Assembly (NCBI GenBank): GCA_028817435.1
Contig: JAPPPQ010000005.1
Span: 67,408-131,407, forward strand
DNA length: 64,000 nucleotides
Direction of reading: 5' to 3'
Source of the DNA: Deltaproteobacteria bacterium
GTDB taxonomy: Bacteria > Myxococcota_A > UBA9160 > UBA6930
Below are positions 40,689 to 49,946 of the stretch, one piece after another. Position 1 is the stretch's first letter. The number at the start of each line of letters is the position of its first letter. The translations under genes were made by a program, and so were the position numbers. Under the pieces are notes generated by a model. It was not told the origin of the DNA and searched no databases. It saw nothing but the letters and a program-made list of their open reading frames with translations.

Positions 40689-42200
40689 TCAGCCTTCGCG
40701 GCGGAAGCTGATGGCCTCGGCCATGTGCGGTGCGCCCACCGCGTCTTCTCCGGCCAGGTCGGCGAGGGTGCGGGCGACGCGCATGGTGCGGTGCGCCGCC
40801 CTGGCGCTCATGCCCAGGCGCTGCACGGCGCGGCCCAGCAGCGCGCGGGCCTCGGAGCCGGCGGCGACGGCCTCGTCCAGCACATCTACCGGAATGGCGG
40901 CGTTGCTGCGCAGCCCGGGGGCAATGCGCGCGAGCCGCTGCGCCTGCCGCTCCCGCGCCCCGGCAATGCGCGCCGCCACCGCCGCGCTGCCCTCGCCCCC
41001 GCTCTTTTCGGAAAGCTCGCGGAAGGGCACAGGGCGCACATGAACATGCACATCAATGCGGTCGAGCAGCGGGCCGGAGAGCCGCGCGTCGTAGCGCGCC
41101 AGAGCGCCTTCGTCGCAGCGGCAATCGCGGACGCCGGAGCGGAACCAGCCGCACTTGCAGGGGTTGGCCGCCGCCACCAGTTGAAAGCGCGCGGGAAAGG
41201 CCATGCGCAGCCCAGCCCGGGACAGCACCACCTGGCCGTCTTCCAGCACCTGCCGCAGAGATTCCAGCGCGCGGCGCTCGAACTCGGGGAGCTCGTCCAG
41301 AAACAGCACGCCGTGGTGCGCCAGGGAGACTTCGCCGGGGCGGGCCGGCGTGCCGCCCCCCAGCAGGCCCGCCCGGGTGGCCGAGTGATGGGGCGCGCGG
41401 AAGGGCCGCTCCAGCGCCAGGGGCTCGGCGGGATCGAGCAGTCCTGCCGCGCTCCAGATGCGCGTCACCTCAAGGGCTTCCCCGGGCTGCAGGGGCGGCA
41501 GCAGCCCCGGCAGCGCCCGGGACAGCAGGGTCTTGCCCGCGCCGGGCGCGCCGCGCATCAGCAGGCCGTGGCCTCCCGCCGCGCTTACCTCAATGGCGCG
41601 CTTGGCGGCCTGCTGCCCGCGCACCACCCCCAGATCGGGGGCGAGGCGGCCCGCCGGGGGAGGCGGCAGCCGCTCGGCGCGGGGCAGCGTGCGGTCTTCC
41701 ACCAGCGCCTCCACCACCTGAGAGAGGCTGGCGGCCAGCTCCACCGGCGCGCCCGGCGCAAGCGCCACCTCGGGGCCGCTGGCTACCGGCGCCATGATGC
41801 GCTGGCAACCGGCGGCGTGCAGCGCCAGCACCTGAGGCAGCGCGCCGCGCACCGGGCGCAGCCGCCCGTCCAGCGCCAGCTCGCCCACCAGGCCCAGGCC
41901 CGCCAGCGCCTCGGCCCCCAGCGCGCCGGAAGCCGCCAAAATGCCCACGGCAATGGGCAAATCCAGCCCCGCGCTGGACTTGCGGATGCCCGCCGGGGCC
42001 AGATTCACCGTGACCCGGCGGTCGGGAAACACATGGCCAATGGAGGCGATGGCAGAGCGCACCCGGGCCGCGCTCTCGCGCACCGCCGCCTCGGGCAGCC
42101 CCACAATGTCCACCCGGGGCAACTGGGCGGAAAGCCGCACCTCCACCTCGACGGGCACGCCGTCCACCCCGGCCAGGGCGCCTCCCAGAACGCGCGACAA
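40689..42200 (-). CDS. YifB/ComM-family AAA ATPase (Mg-chelatase-like)
   Basis: This protein of about 503 residues has the N-terminal Lon-protease-like domain of YifB/ComM (PRVDIVGLPEAAVRES, GLDLPIAVGILAASG), an AAA module with Walker A (GAPGAGKTLLSRAL) and GVLFLDELPEF, and a zinc-like motif NPCKCGWFRSGVRDCRC. ComM is a branch-migration helicase in natural transformation. The TTG at 42200 was chosen because GGAGG precedes it at 5 nt and it aligns with family starts; a GTG two codons earlier overlaps that ribosome site. It follows the DxDxDG lipoprotein on the same strand, after a terminator. Confidence 0.92.
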   Translation of the reverse strand: MSRVLGGALAGVDGVPVEVEVRLSAQLPRVDIVGLPEAAVRESAARVRSAIASIGHVFPDRRVTVNLAPAGIRKSSAGLDLPIAVGILAASGALGAEALAGLGLVGELALDGRLRPVRGALPQVLALHAAGCQRIMAPVASGPEVALAPGAPVELAASLSQVVEALVEDRTLPRAERLPPPPAGRLAPDLGVVRGQQAAKRAIEVSAAGGHGLLMRGAPGAGKTLLSRALPGLLPPLQPGEALEVTRIWSAAGLLDPAEPLALERPFRAPHHSATRAGLLGGGTPARPGEVSLAHHGVLFLDELPEFERRALESLRQVLEDGQVVLSRAGLRMAFPARFQLVAAANPCKCGWFRSGVRDCRCDEGALARYDARLSGPLLDRIDVHVHVRPVPFRELSEKSGGEGSAAVAARIAGARERQAQRLARIAPGLRSNAAIPVDVLDEAVAAGSEARALLGRAVQRLGMSARAAHRTMRVARTLADLAGEDAVGAPHMAEAISFRREG

Positions 42201-42285
42201 ATCCACCTCCAGACGGCGGGGCCTGCCCGCCTCTCTGTAAGCGCCTTGGCAGGCAAAAATGTGACGCGAAAAAAATGCCGGGGAG

Positions 42286-42317
42286 AAAAAATCCGCGCGG
42301 CGGCTCCCCGCGGCGGC
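42286..42317 (-). terminator. Rho-independent terminator after the DxDxDG lipoprotein
   Basis: Directly after the stop codon, read leftwards, a GC-rich stem with CCGCG and CGCGG arms is followed by ATTTTTT (42286-42291). This is the clearest intrinsic terminator in the window. Confidence 0.6.
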
Positions 42318-43574
42318 TCAGCGCAGCAGTTCGGGGTCGGCGGCCTCGCGGGACTTGAGCTTGCCGTTTTCGTAGATGGAGCGGACATCAATCTCGCCGT
42401 CGCCGTTGCGGTCTTCTTCGCGCAGCGACAGGGCGGTGCGGCCCTGCACCTGGCCGTAGATCTCGAAGGTGTCGCGCTTGCCGTCCGAGTCGGAGTCGCG
42501 CTCAATGCGCGCGATGAACTCGCGCCCGCCCTTGCCGGCAAACTCCGTCCAGGTGTCCATGCGCCCGTCGGAGTCGGAATCCTCCTCGCTGCGCAGCAGC
42601 TTGCGCTGCTCGTCGTAATACACAATGCGGTCCACCTGCCCGTCGCCGTCGGCGTCGTGATTTTCCTCGGAGAGGCCGCCGTTGCGGTAGATGTAGAAGG
42701 CGTCGCGCGCGCCGTCGGCGTCGCGATCCACCTCGCGCCGCACCAGCCGCTTGTCGGGGCCGTAGGTCTTCCACTCATCGGGCTTGCCGTCGCCATCCAC
42801 ATCGTTTTGCAGCTCGGCAATGGCGCCATCCTTGTAAAGCGTCCAGGAATCCACCCGCCCGTCGTAATCGGCGTCCACCTCTTTGCGCAGCACCACATCG
42901 CTCTGCTCGTCGTAGTAGCGCACCTCTTCGGGCGCGCCGTCCTCGTCGGCGTCCAGGCTGCGCACAATTACGCTGAGGGGCTGCTCGTTGCCCCATGCGC
43001 CGGCGGGAATCTCGCGCAGCTCCTGCGCGTAAATGGAAAGCGGCGCATCGCGCTCTTCGGGGGCCAGCGGCGCAATGCGCGGATCGGCCAACTCCGGCGG
43101 GCCGCCGGTGGCGGAAGGCTCCTTGCCCTCGGCAATATCAATCTGCCGCAGCAGCGCTTCCTGCCGCTTCAGCTCGTGCTCGATTTCGCTGCGCAGCGTG
43201 TCCTGCTTGGAAAGCTCGCGCTCCAGCTCGGATTCGAGCTCGCGCTCCATGCGCAGCGCCCGGCCCTGCTCGTTGCGCCGCCCGCCGCCGCTGTTGCTGA
43301 GCGGCACTTCGCCGGTAATGGCGCCGTAGATGCTGAGCACCAGCGCGCCCGCCGCCGCCCCCGCCGGGCCGGCAATGGAGCCGCCCACAATGGTGCCGAG
43401 CACCGCCCCCTCGACGCTGCTCGAAGCGCGGTCTCCCGCGCTGGCGCCCTGCGACTCGGGTTCCGGCTCGGGATCCAGCTCCGTCCCGCCCCGGCCCGCA
43501 CACGCCGCAAGGGGCAGCGCCACGGCGAGCACCAGCGCCATCTTGCCAAGCCACCCGGGTTGCCCGGTCTGCAT
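42318..43574 (-). CDS. Lipoprotein with eight DxDxDG calcium-loop repeats
   Basis: This 418-residue protein has a lipobox (LPLAAC, Cys25), a glycine-zipper hydrophobic segment at about 57-87 (GTIVGGSIAGPAGAAAGAL), an acidic and basic coiled coil at about 100-150, and eight repeats of 24-28 residues. The repeats carry DxDxDG loops starting near D208, D234, D259, D283, D307, D332, D360 and D388, each usually followed by a Y-x-G or Y-x-D strand. The loops resemble EF-hand or thrombospondin-3 calcium sites. It would sit in the outer membrane and bind calcium. ATG 43574 follows GGGAGAA. The glycine zipper suggests that it also inserts in or assembles at the membrane. Confidence 0.7.
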   Translation of the reverse strand: MQTGQPGWLGKMALVLAVALPLAACAGRGGTELDPEPEPESQGASAGDRASSSVEGAVLGTIVGGSIAGPAGAAAGALVLSIYGAITGEVPLSNSGGGRRNEQGRALRMERELESELERELSKQDTLRSEIEHELKRQEALLRQIDIAEGKEPSATGGPPELADPRIAPLAPEERDAPLSIYAQELREIPAGAWGNEQPLSVIVRSLDADEDGAPEEVRYYDEQSDVVLRKEVDADYDGRVDSWTLYKDGAIAELQNDVDGDGKPDEWKTYGPDKRLVRREVDRDADGARDAFYIYRNGGLSEENHDADGDGQVDRIVYYDEQRKLLRSEEDSDSDGRMDTWTEFAGKGGREFIARIERDSDSDGKRDTFEIYGQVQGRTALSLREEDRNGDGEIDVRSIYENGKLKSREAADPELLR

Positions 43575-43811
43575 TCCGCTTCTCCCGCCCGCGGCGAGCG
43601 GCCAGCGCCACCGCCGCGCGGCTCCCAGAGCGCTCCCCCACAGCTTACTGCGAATCTGCCACCGAGTCTCCCCCATTTTCACAGGCGGCCTCGGCCCCGG
43701 CCCCGGCGGAGGCGCGGCGGCGGCGGCTTGCCCCGTCGGTGGAAAGCTGCTATGAGGGGCGCTCCGCCCCGCGCCGAAGGCACCCGGCCCGGGCGGCCCC
43801 ATCCCCCCTCT

Positions 43812-44600
43812 ATGTGCACACTCATCGTTCTTCACCGCTGTTTCGCCGATGCGCCCCTGCTGGTCGCGGCGAACCGGGACGAATTCCTCGACCGCCCCGC
43901 CGCGCCCCCCGCGCTGTGCCGCTGGGGCAAGCGCCGGGCGCTGGCCGCGCTGGATTTGCAGGCCGGGGGAACCTGGCTCGGGCTGAACGACGCCGGCCTC
44001 TTCGCCGCCCTTACCAACCGGCCCTGCCCCGCGCCGGATGCCCGCCGCCGCTCCCGGGGCCTGCTGGTAAGCGACCTGCTCGGCAACGCCACCAGCGCCC
44101 AGGCCGCCGCCGAGGCCCTGCTGGCCCTGCCGAAAGCGGCCTACAACCCCTTCAACCTGCTGGTGGCCGATGGCGAGCACGCCACGGCCGTAATTTACGA
44201 GGACGCGCCCCAGGCGCTTCCGCTTGCGCCCGGCGCTCATGTGATTGGCAACGCCGATCCCGACTGCCGCGCGCACCCCAAGACGGCCCGCCTGCTGGGC
44301 GAGGCCGAAGCCGTGGCGGCGGGGGAGCCGGCCCAGGCGCTTTCGGCGCTGGCGCAGCTCTGCCGCAGCCACGCCGAAAGCGCGGCGGCTCCGCTGGCCG
44401 CCACCTGCGTTCACGCGGCGGGCTACGGCACCCGCTGCGCCACCCTGCTGCGCAGGGGCGGCCCGGCCGCAGAGGAGCGCTTCCTCTTCGCCGACGGCCC
44501 GCCCTGCCGCACCCCCTTCACAGACCAGACACCGCTTCTGACGCAGCTCGGCCGGGTGGCCCCCGCTGCGCCGGGGGCACAATCGAGGATGGTGGCTTGA
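43812..44600 (+). CDS. NRDE-family (TANGO2-like) protein
   Basis: This 262-residue protein begins MCTL and contains the name-giving motif VAANRDEFLDRPAAP, with GGTWLGLNDAGLFAALTNR, as in all NRDE/TANGO2 proteins. Cys2 could act as N-terminal nucleophile. The function of the family in bacteria is unknown; in eukaryotes it is linked to haem and lipid homeostasis. ATG 43812 has no ribosome site. The small gene after it overlaps its stop by 4 nt (TTGA). Confidence 0.88.
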   Translation: MCTLIVLHRCFADAPLLVAANRDEFLDRPAAPPALCRWGKRRALAALDLQAGGTWLGLNDAGLFAALTNRPCPAPDARRRSRGLLVSDLLGNATSAQAAAEALLALPKAAYNPFNLLVADGEHATAVIYEDAPQALPLAPGAHVIGNADPDCRAHPKTARLLGEAEAVAAGEPAQALSALAQLCRSHAESAAAPLAATCVHAAGYGTRCATLLRRGGPAAEERFLFADGPPCRTPFTDQTPLLTQLGRVAPAAPGAQSRMVA

Positions 44601-44923
44601 GGCGCATCGGCAGCAACATTCGCAGGCAAAACCAGGAATCGAAGAGCAACCGCTTTTCGAAGAACATCATTCGCTACACCGACGACGAAGAGCCGAAGAA
44701 CGAGTATCCCAAGCGCATCGTCTCGCCCTCGCAGCCCAAACCGTGCTGCACCGATCAGAACCGCGAAATCGTCGGCCGCGTGCGCGAGGTCGAGGGATTC
44801 AAGTTCTGCTACAAGATCTGCGAGACCTGCGGGCACGCGGTGCGGTATTTCTATCCGGCGGTGCAGGGCACCAGCGACGCCGTCAAGAGCTATCGCAAGT
44901 GGAAGACCTACATGGTGCAGTAG
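44597..44923 (+). CDS. Small protein with clustered cysteines, unknown function
   Basis: This 108-residue protein is very polar at the N-terminus (RRIGSNIRRQNQESKSNRF) and has cysteines in KPCCTDQNRE and in FCYKICETCGHAVRYFYPA, which could build a zinc site. I do not recognise it. The TTG at 44597 overlaps the NRDE stop, with GAGGATGG upstream as ribosome site. FolC follows 17 nt later. Confidence 0.6.
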   Translation: MRRIGSNIRRQNQESKSNRFSKNIIRYTDDEEPKNEYPKRIVSPSQPKPCCTDQNREIVGRVREVEGFKFCYKICETCGHAVRYFYPAVQGTSDAVKSYRKWKTYMVQ

Positions 44924-44940
44924 CGTGGCTCTCGGGGCTG

Positions 44941-46227
44941 GTGAATGTCGAGCGCATGCCAAACCGGCGGCGCGCGCGCTTTTCGCTGGCGCCCATCCAC
45001 GCACTACTTTCGCGGCTCGGGAATCCCGAGCGCGGGCTGCGCGTGTTGCACCTGGCCGGCTCCAAGGGCAAGGGCTCGACGGCGCTTTTGGCCGAGGCAC
45101 TGCTCGGCAAGCTCGGCTGGCGCAGCGGCGTCTTCACCTCGCCCCACCTGCTCTATTGGAACGAGCGCTTCCGCATCGGCGGCGCGGCGGTTTCCGATGC
45201 AACACTGGCCCGGGCGCTGGACAAACTGCGCCCCCATGTAGAGGCGCTGCGCGGCACGGCGCAGGCTCCGAGCTTTTTCGACGCCGCCACCGCCGCCGCG
45301 CTGCTGCTCTTTGCCGAAGCGCGGGTAGATGCCGCCATTCTGGAAGTGGGACTCGGCGGGCGGCTCGACTCTACGAACGCCGTGCAGCCCCGCGTCACCG
45401 CCATCAGCAGCATCGAGCTGGAGCACACCGAAACGCTGGGCGACACCCTCGCCGCCATTGCCGGCGAAAAAGCCGGCATTGCCAAGCCCGGCGCGCCGCT
45501 GCTGCTCGGCCCGCTGCCCCCCGAAGCCCGGCGCGCCGCCGCCGCCCGCGCCGCCGAAGTGGGCGCGCCCCTGGTTGTGTGGGGCCGCGACTTCCACGCG
45601 CAGCTTTTGCAAGAAGGCGCGTTCCACAGCCGCTTCCACTACACCGACGGCGCGCCGGGCGCGGCCTTCGAGGCCGAGTTGGAGCTGGCCGTGGCGGGCC
45701 GCAAGCAGGTGCAAAACGCCGCGCTGGCGCTGGCCTGCGTCCGCCGCTTCGCCCATTTTGCGGACGATGCACTGCGCAGCGCCGCGCGCGCGGCCTTCGC
45801 CGAAGTGCGGCTGCCCGGACGCATTGAATTGCTGCGCCGCGCGCCTTTGGTGCTGGCAGATTCCGCGCACACCGAAGCCTCCGCCCGCGCACTGGCCGAA
45901 ACCCTGGCGCGCATTCCCCGCCGCCACGCCCACCTGGTGCTCGCCGTCTCCACCGGCAAAGACCTGCAGTGCATTTGCGAAATCCTCGCGCCCCACGCCG
46001 ATTGCGCCACCGCCACCCGCGCCGAGCCCCGCCGCGGCCTCCCCCCCGAAACCATCGCCGCCGCCCTGCGCCGCGCCGCCCCCGCCGCCGCAATCCGCAT
46101 CGCCCCCGACCCCGAAGCCGCCCTGCAGAGCGCCCGCGCCGCCCTCCACCCAAACGACCTGCTCTACGCCACCGGCTCCATCTACCTCGCCGGCCTCGCC
46201 CGCAAAATCCTCCGCACCGAAGCTTGA
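44941..46227 (+). CDS. folC: Folylpolyglutamate synthase / dihydrofolate synthase
   Basis: This 428-residue Mur-ligase-like enzyme adds glutamate to folates. It shows LLSRLGNPERGLRVLHLAGSKGKGS (ATP P-loop), GVFTSPHLLYWNERFRI, ILEVGLGGRLDSTNAVQP, SIELEHTETLGDTLAAIAGEKAGIAK and the C-terminal LADSAHTEAS (usually DGAHN). The GTG at 44941 is the best start; an ATG lies 15 nt later. The last 80 residues are unusually rich in Ala and Pro. Confidence 0.9.
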   Translation: MNVERMPNRRRARFSLAPIHALLSRLGNPERGLRVLHLAGSKGKGSTALLAEALLGKLGWRSGVFTSPHLLYWNERFRIGGAAVSDATLARALDKLRPHVEALRGTAQAPSFFDAATAAALLLFAEARVDAAILEVGLGGRLDSTNAVQPRVTAISSIELEHTETLGDTLAAIAGEKAGIAKPGAPLLLGPLPPEARRAAAARAAEVGAPLVVWGRDFHAQLLQEGAFHSRFHYTDGAPGAAFEAELELAVAGRKQVQNAALALACVRRFAHFADDALRSAARAAFAEVRLPGRIELLRRAPLVLADSAHTEASARALAETLARIPRRHAHLVLAVSTGKDLQCICEILAPHADCATATRAEPRRGLPPETIAAALRRAAPAAAIRIAPDPEAALQSARAALHPNDLLYATGSIYLAGLARKILRTEA

Positions 46228-46257
46228 AGCGAAAGCAGCCCCGCGCGGCAGCGCGGG

Positions 46258-46263
46258 TATAAT
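46258..46263 (+). promoter_or_regulatory. Consensus -10 directly before the 46271 start codon
   Basis: A perfect TATAAT is followed by GGGGGCT and then ATG. The expected start site coincides with the A of the ATG, so the mRNA would be leaderless. The context repeats that at 7724-7729. Confidence 0.5.
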
Positions 46264-46270
46264 GGGGGCT

Positions 46271-46954
46271 ATGCGCGCCTCTTCCAGCGATTGCGCCGAT
46301 GCGCCCGGGCTGGCGGTATTTTGCGATTACGACGGGACTTTTGCGAAGCAGGATGTGGGCTCCACCATTGCGCAGCGCTTTGCGGGCGAGCGGCGGCCGG
46401 AGTTGTGGCGGCGCTATGAGCGCGGCGAGCTCACGGCCTGGGAATACAACATGGAGCTTTTCGACGGGCTGCGGCTGCCGGAAGCGCGGCTGGAAGCGCT
46501 GCTGCGCGAAATGGAGCCCGACCCCGGCGCGCTGGAACTGGTGGACTGGTGCGAGCGCCACGGCGTTCCCTTCCGCGTGCTCTCCGACGGCTTCGATCAC
46601 AACCTGGAGCGGCTGCAGGCGCTGCACGGCGTCCGCTTCGCTTACGACGCCAACCGCCTGCGCTACCGGGACGGCGTCTGGCGCATTGCCGCCGGCGCGC
46701 CCAATGAGGATTGCGGCTGCGGCACGGGGGTGTGCAAGGCGCAGCGCATCCGCAGTTTTCGCAAAGCGCAGCCGCGGGCGCGGACGGTGCATGTGGGCAA
46801 CGGCCGCGTTTCGGATTTGTGCGGCGCGCGGGAGGCGGATGTGGTCTTCGCCAAGCAGACGCTGGCCGAAGAACTCGCGCGCCTCGGCCTGGGCTACCAG
46901 CCCTTCGAGACGCTGCACGATGTCCGGCGCGGCCTGGAAGAACTGCTGCGCTGA
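46271..46954 (+). CDS. HAD-IB phosphatase (MtnX/phosphoserine phosphatase-like)
   Basis: This 227-residue protein has HAD motif I in LAVFCDYDGTFAKQDVGS, motif II in PFRVLSDGFDHNLERL and motif IV in TVHVGNGRVSDLCGAREADVVFAK. The combination SDGFD and NGRxSD is that of MtnX-like 2-hydroxy-3-keto-5-methylthiopentenyl-1-phosphate phosphatases and their relatives. A cysteine-rich stretch (NEDCGCGTGVCKA) suggests a zinc site. The ATG at 46271 lacks a ribosome site. Confidence 0.8.
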   Translation: MRASSSDCADAPGLAVFCDYDGTFAKQDVGSTIAQRFAGERRPELWRRYERGELTAWEYNMELFDGLRLPEARLEALLREMEPDPGALELVDWCERHGVPFRVLSDGFDHNLERLQALHGVRFAYDANRLRYRDGVWRIAAGAPNEDCGCGTGVCKAQRIRSFRKAQPRARTVHVGNGRVSDLCGAREADVVFAKQTLAEELARLGLGYQPFETLHDVRRGLEELLR

Positions 46955-46957
46955 GGG

Positions 46958-47167
46958 CTACTTCTCGAGCAGCACGGCGAGCCAGCCGGCCACATAGCAG
47001 TGGCCCTCGTCATCGCTCTCGCCGCCCGCGCCGCTGCCCGCCCCGACTCCGACGGGAACCATGGAGGCGATTTGCCAGCCATCCTGGAGCTCCTCCTCGA
47101 GGTGAGAAGTCACCTCCATGTCGTCGTCGTCGTCATCGCTCAAAAAGATGGTGACCAGCTTTTGCAT
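46958..47167 (-). CDS. Small acidic protein of unknown function
   Basis: This 69-residue protein starts MQKLVTIFLS, then has six Asp in a row, followed by HLEEELQDGWQIASMVPVG. The pattern resembles small DUF4177-like proteins, but I cannot assign it. ATG 47167 follows GGGGGGAAG. It is convergent with the phosphatase gene and ends 3 nt from it. Confidence 0.6.
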   Translation of the reverse strand: MQKLVTIFLSDDDDDDMEVTSHLEEELQDGWQIASMVPVGVGAGSGAGGESDDEGHCYVAGWLAVLLEK

Positions 47168-47284
47168 TGGCTTCCCCCCGGGCTTGCGGCCGAGAGTAGC
47201 CCGAAACCCGGCGCAAGGGGAGGCCCGGCGCGCAGGCGGGCGGCGGGGGGTGGCGCGGGCTATATCCGGGGGCGGAGGGTGCGG

Positions 47285-48676
47285 ATGAGAGCGGCCGGGC
47301 CTCGGGTGGCAGTGGTGGGCGCGGGGCTGGCGGGGCTCTCGGCGGCACGGCGGCTCTGCGCGGGCGGCTGCCAGGTGGTGATATTCGAGAGCGGGGAGGC
47401 GGCGGGCGGGCGCGCCACCTCGCTGCGCCGGGAGGGCTTCGCCCTCGATTCCGGGCCGCACTTGGTGAGCAGCCGCGACCAGGCGCTGCTGGCGCTGGTG
47501 GCGGAAGCGGGGCTGGCGGAGCAGATGCTGCCGCTGCGCCCGGTGAGCCTGGCCGTGGCGCTGCGCGGACAGGTGAAGCGGCTGCGGCCCCGTGGGCGGC
47601 GGCGGACGCTGCGCGCGCCGGGGGTAAGCTGGCGCGGGCGCATGCGCCTGGCGCGGCTGGCCCGGCTGCAGCGCCGCTTCGCCGCGCTTTTGGATGCGGC
47701 GGCCCCCGAGCGCGCCGCGCGCCTGGACGACCGCAGCCTGGCGGATTTCGCCCGGCTCTACTTCGGCAGGCGCGTGCTGGAGCGCCACCTGGAGCCGCTC
47801 TGCGGCGGCGATTTTCTGGCCGATGCGGAATCCGCCAGCCGCCTGCTCTTTTTGCTGCACCACGCCAGCCGCCTGCACCTGCCCACCGGCGCGCTGCGCG
47901 GCGGACTCGGCGCGCTGCCCGCGGCTCTGGCCGCCCGCCTCGACCTGCGCACCGGCCACCGCGTCGAATCCATCGAGCCCCGGGGCGCGGGCTTCGCCGT
48001 GCACATCGCCCGCCCCACGGGCGCGGCTGCGAACGGCGCGGCCGCAAATGGCGCGGCCGCAAACGGCGGGGCGCAGAGCTTTGAGGTGGATGCGGTGCTG
48101 GCCGCAACGCCCGCGCGGGCGGCGCAGCAGCTGCTCGGCGCGCTGCTCGAAGCGCCCGAGCGCGATTTTCTCGCCTCGGCGCATTACGCCCCCGCCATCG
48201 TCGCCCATCTGGCGCTCTCAAAACCGCTGACGGCGCTGGCAACCCGGGTGCGCGCCCCGGCGGCGCTGGGATTGCCGCTGGCCGCCATTGCGCTGGAGCC
48301 GGGCGGCGCGCGCGCGCCTGCGCCAGAGGGCGCGGGGCTGGCCACCCTACTGGCGCGGCCCGGCTGGAGCCGCCGCCATCTGGACGCCGAAGACGGCGAG
48401 ATTGAATCGGACTTGGTGGGCGCTTTGGAGCGCCTTTATCCCCGCGCCGGGAATGCGCTGCGCTTTGCCGCGCTGCGCCGCTGGCCTGCGGCCGTTCCGC
48501 GCTTTCCGGTGGGGTGCTACCGGGCGCTGGCGCGCTTCCGCCGCTTCGAAGCCGAGCGCCTGGCCGAAGGCCGCCGCCTCGCCTACGCGGGCGATTATCT
48601 CTGCGCCCCCACTTTGGAAGGCGCGGTGCGCTCCGGCCAGCGCGCCGCCCGCGCCCTGCTCGCAAGCTTCCGCTAG
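47285..48676 (+). CDS. FAD-dependent amine-oxidase-like dehydrogenase (HpnE/PPOX/desaturase superfamily)
   Basis: This 463-residue flavoprotein has the dinucleotide-binding motif VAVVGAGLAGLSAARRL, the family pattern GGRATSLRREGFALDSGPHLV, and the C-terminal FAD segment RLAYAGDYLCAPTLEGAVRSGQRAA. The set includes protoporphyrinogen oxidase, phytoene desaturases and hydroxysqualene dehydroxylase; I cannot choose securely. ATG 47285 follows GGAGGG with TATATC about 18 nt upstream. A 15-nt unit is repeated three times at 48020-48064 (GAAAN peptide). Confidence 0.78.
   Translation: MRAAGPRVAVVGAGLAGLSAARRLCAGGCQVVIFESGEAAGGRATSLRREGFALDSGPHLVSSRDQALLALVAEAGLAEQMLPLRPVSLAVALRGQVKRLRPRGRRRTLRAPGVSWRGRMRLARLARLQRRFAALLDAAAPERAARLDDRSLADFARLYFGRRVLERHLEPLCGGDFLADAESASRLLFLLHHASRLHLPTGALRGGLGALPAALAARLDLRTGHRVESIEPRGAGFAVHIARPTGAAANGAAANGAAANGGAQSFEVDAVLAATPARAAQQLLGALLEAPERDFLASAHYAPAIVAHLALSKPLTALATRVRAPAALGLPLAAIALEPGGARAPAPEGAGLATLLARPGWSRRHLDAEDGEIESDLVGALERLYPRAGNALRFAALRRWPAAVPRFPVGCYRALARFRRFEAERLAEGRRLAYAGDYLCAPTLEGAVRSGQRAARALLASFR
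48020..48064 (+). repeat. Three tandem 15-nt units inside the FAD enzyme gene
   Basis: Each unit encodes GAAAN. It lies in a surface loop position between two strands and is likely a slippage product. Confidence 0.7.
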
Positions 48677-48677
48677 T

Positions 48678-49844
48678 TCAGAGCGCGCGCATTCCGGTGA
48701 TGTGCTCGCCCAGCACCAGGGTGTGGATATCGTGGGTGCCCTCGTAGGTGCGCACGGTTTCCAGGTTCACCATGTGGCGCATGGCCTGGTAGTCATCCAC
48801 AATGCCGTTTGCGCCGAGCAAATCGCGCGCGGCGCGGGCCACTTGCAGGGCGATATCCACATTGTTGCGCTTCGCCATGGAAACCATCGCGTGGTGCAGC
48901 CGCCCCTGCTCCTTGAGCCGCCCGAGCCGCAGCGCCAGCAATTGCGCCTTGGTGATCTCGGTGAGCATATCGGCCAGCCGGGCCTGGGTGAGTTGCTTGC
49001 CGGCCAGCGGGCCGCCCTGCACCTCGCGGCTGCGGGCGTATTCCACCACCTCGTCAAAGCAGGCCAGCGCCGCGCCCAGTGCGCCCCAGGCAATTCCGTA
49101 GCGCGCCTGGGTGAGGCAGGAAAGCGGCCCCTTCATGCCCAGCGCGCCGGGCAGCCGGTTCTCCTCAGGCACCTCCACATCCTGCAAAAAAAGCTCGGAG
49201 GTGACCGAGCCGCGCAGCGAAAACTTGCCCTTGATATCGCGGGCCTCGAAGCCGGGCGCGCCCTTTTCGACGACGAAGCCCTGCACCCCCTCTTCGCAGC
49301 GCGCCCAGATCACGGACAAATCGGCGATGCTGCCGTTGGTAATCCAGCGCTTGGTTCCGTTCAGCCGCCAGCCGCCGCCGCTGCGCTCGCCCCGGGTGCG
49401 CATACCTTGGGCGTAGCTGCCGAAGTCGGGCTCGGTAAGGCCGAAGCAGCCGATCAGCTCGCCCCTGGCCATGCCCGGCAGCCAGCGCTCTTTCTGCGCC
49501 TCGCTGCCATAGGCGTGAATGGGAAACATACACAGCGCGCTCTGCACGCTGGCAAAAGAGCGCAGCCCCGAATCGCCGCGCTCCAGTTCCTGCATCACCA
49601 GGCCGTAAGCCACCTCGCCCAGTCCCGCGCAGCCATAGCCCTGCATATTCGCGCCGAAGACGCCGAGCTCGGCGAGGCGCGGCACCAGCTCCATCGGAAA
49701 AGAGCCGTCGCGCCGGATGTGCTCCTGCACCAGCGGCAAAAACTCGCTGGTGACGAAAGAGCGGACGGCGTCCCGGGCCACGCGCTCCTCATCGCTGAGC
49801 TCCTCGTCGAGGAGCATGAAATCTACGCCGGTGAATTCGCCCAC
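48678..49844 (-). CDS. Acyl-CoA dehydrogenase, glutaryl-CoA dehydrogenase-like
   Basis: This 388-residue enzyme has the catalytic Glu in VRTYEGTHDIHTLVLGEHITG, the exact motif of glutaryl-CoA dehydrogenases, along with LTQARYGIAWGALGAA and CFGLTEPDFGSYAQGMRT. It would oxidise and decarboxylate glutaryl-CoA to crotonyl-CoA in lysine, tryptophan or aromatic acid breakdown. The GTG at 49844 follows GGAGGAAA. It ends 1 nt from the FAD enzyme gene (convergent). Confidence 0.9.
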   Translation of the reverse strand: MGEFTGVDFMLLDEELSDEERVARDAVRSFVTSEFLPLVQEHIRRDGSFPMELVPRLAELGVFGANMQGYGCAGLGEVAYGLVMQELERGDSGLRSFASVQSALCMFPIHAYGSEAQKERWLPGMARGELIGCFGLTEPDFGSYAQGMRTRGERSGGGWRLNGTKRWITNGSIADLSVIWARCEEGVQGFVVEKGAPGFEARDIKGKFSLRGSVTSELFLQDVEVPEENRLPGALGMKGPLSCLTQARYGIAWGALGAALACFDEVVEYARSREVQGGPLAGKQLTQARLADMLTEITKAQLLALRLGRLKEQGRLHHAMVSMAKRNNVDIALQVARAARDLLGANGIVDDYQAMRHMVNLETVRTYEGTHDIHTLVLGEHITGMRAL

Positions 49845-49946
49845 GGGTTTCCTCCGTTCTCCGCCTGGTTGGGAAGGCCGCAGAGCATAGCCGCCCGCGC
49901 CGCCGGATACGGGGGCGCGGGCGGAAGTGAGGGCTCGCCGGGCGGG

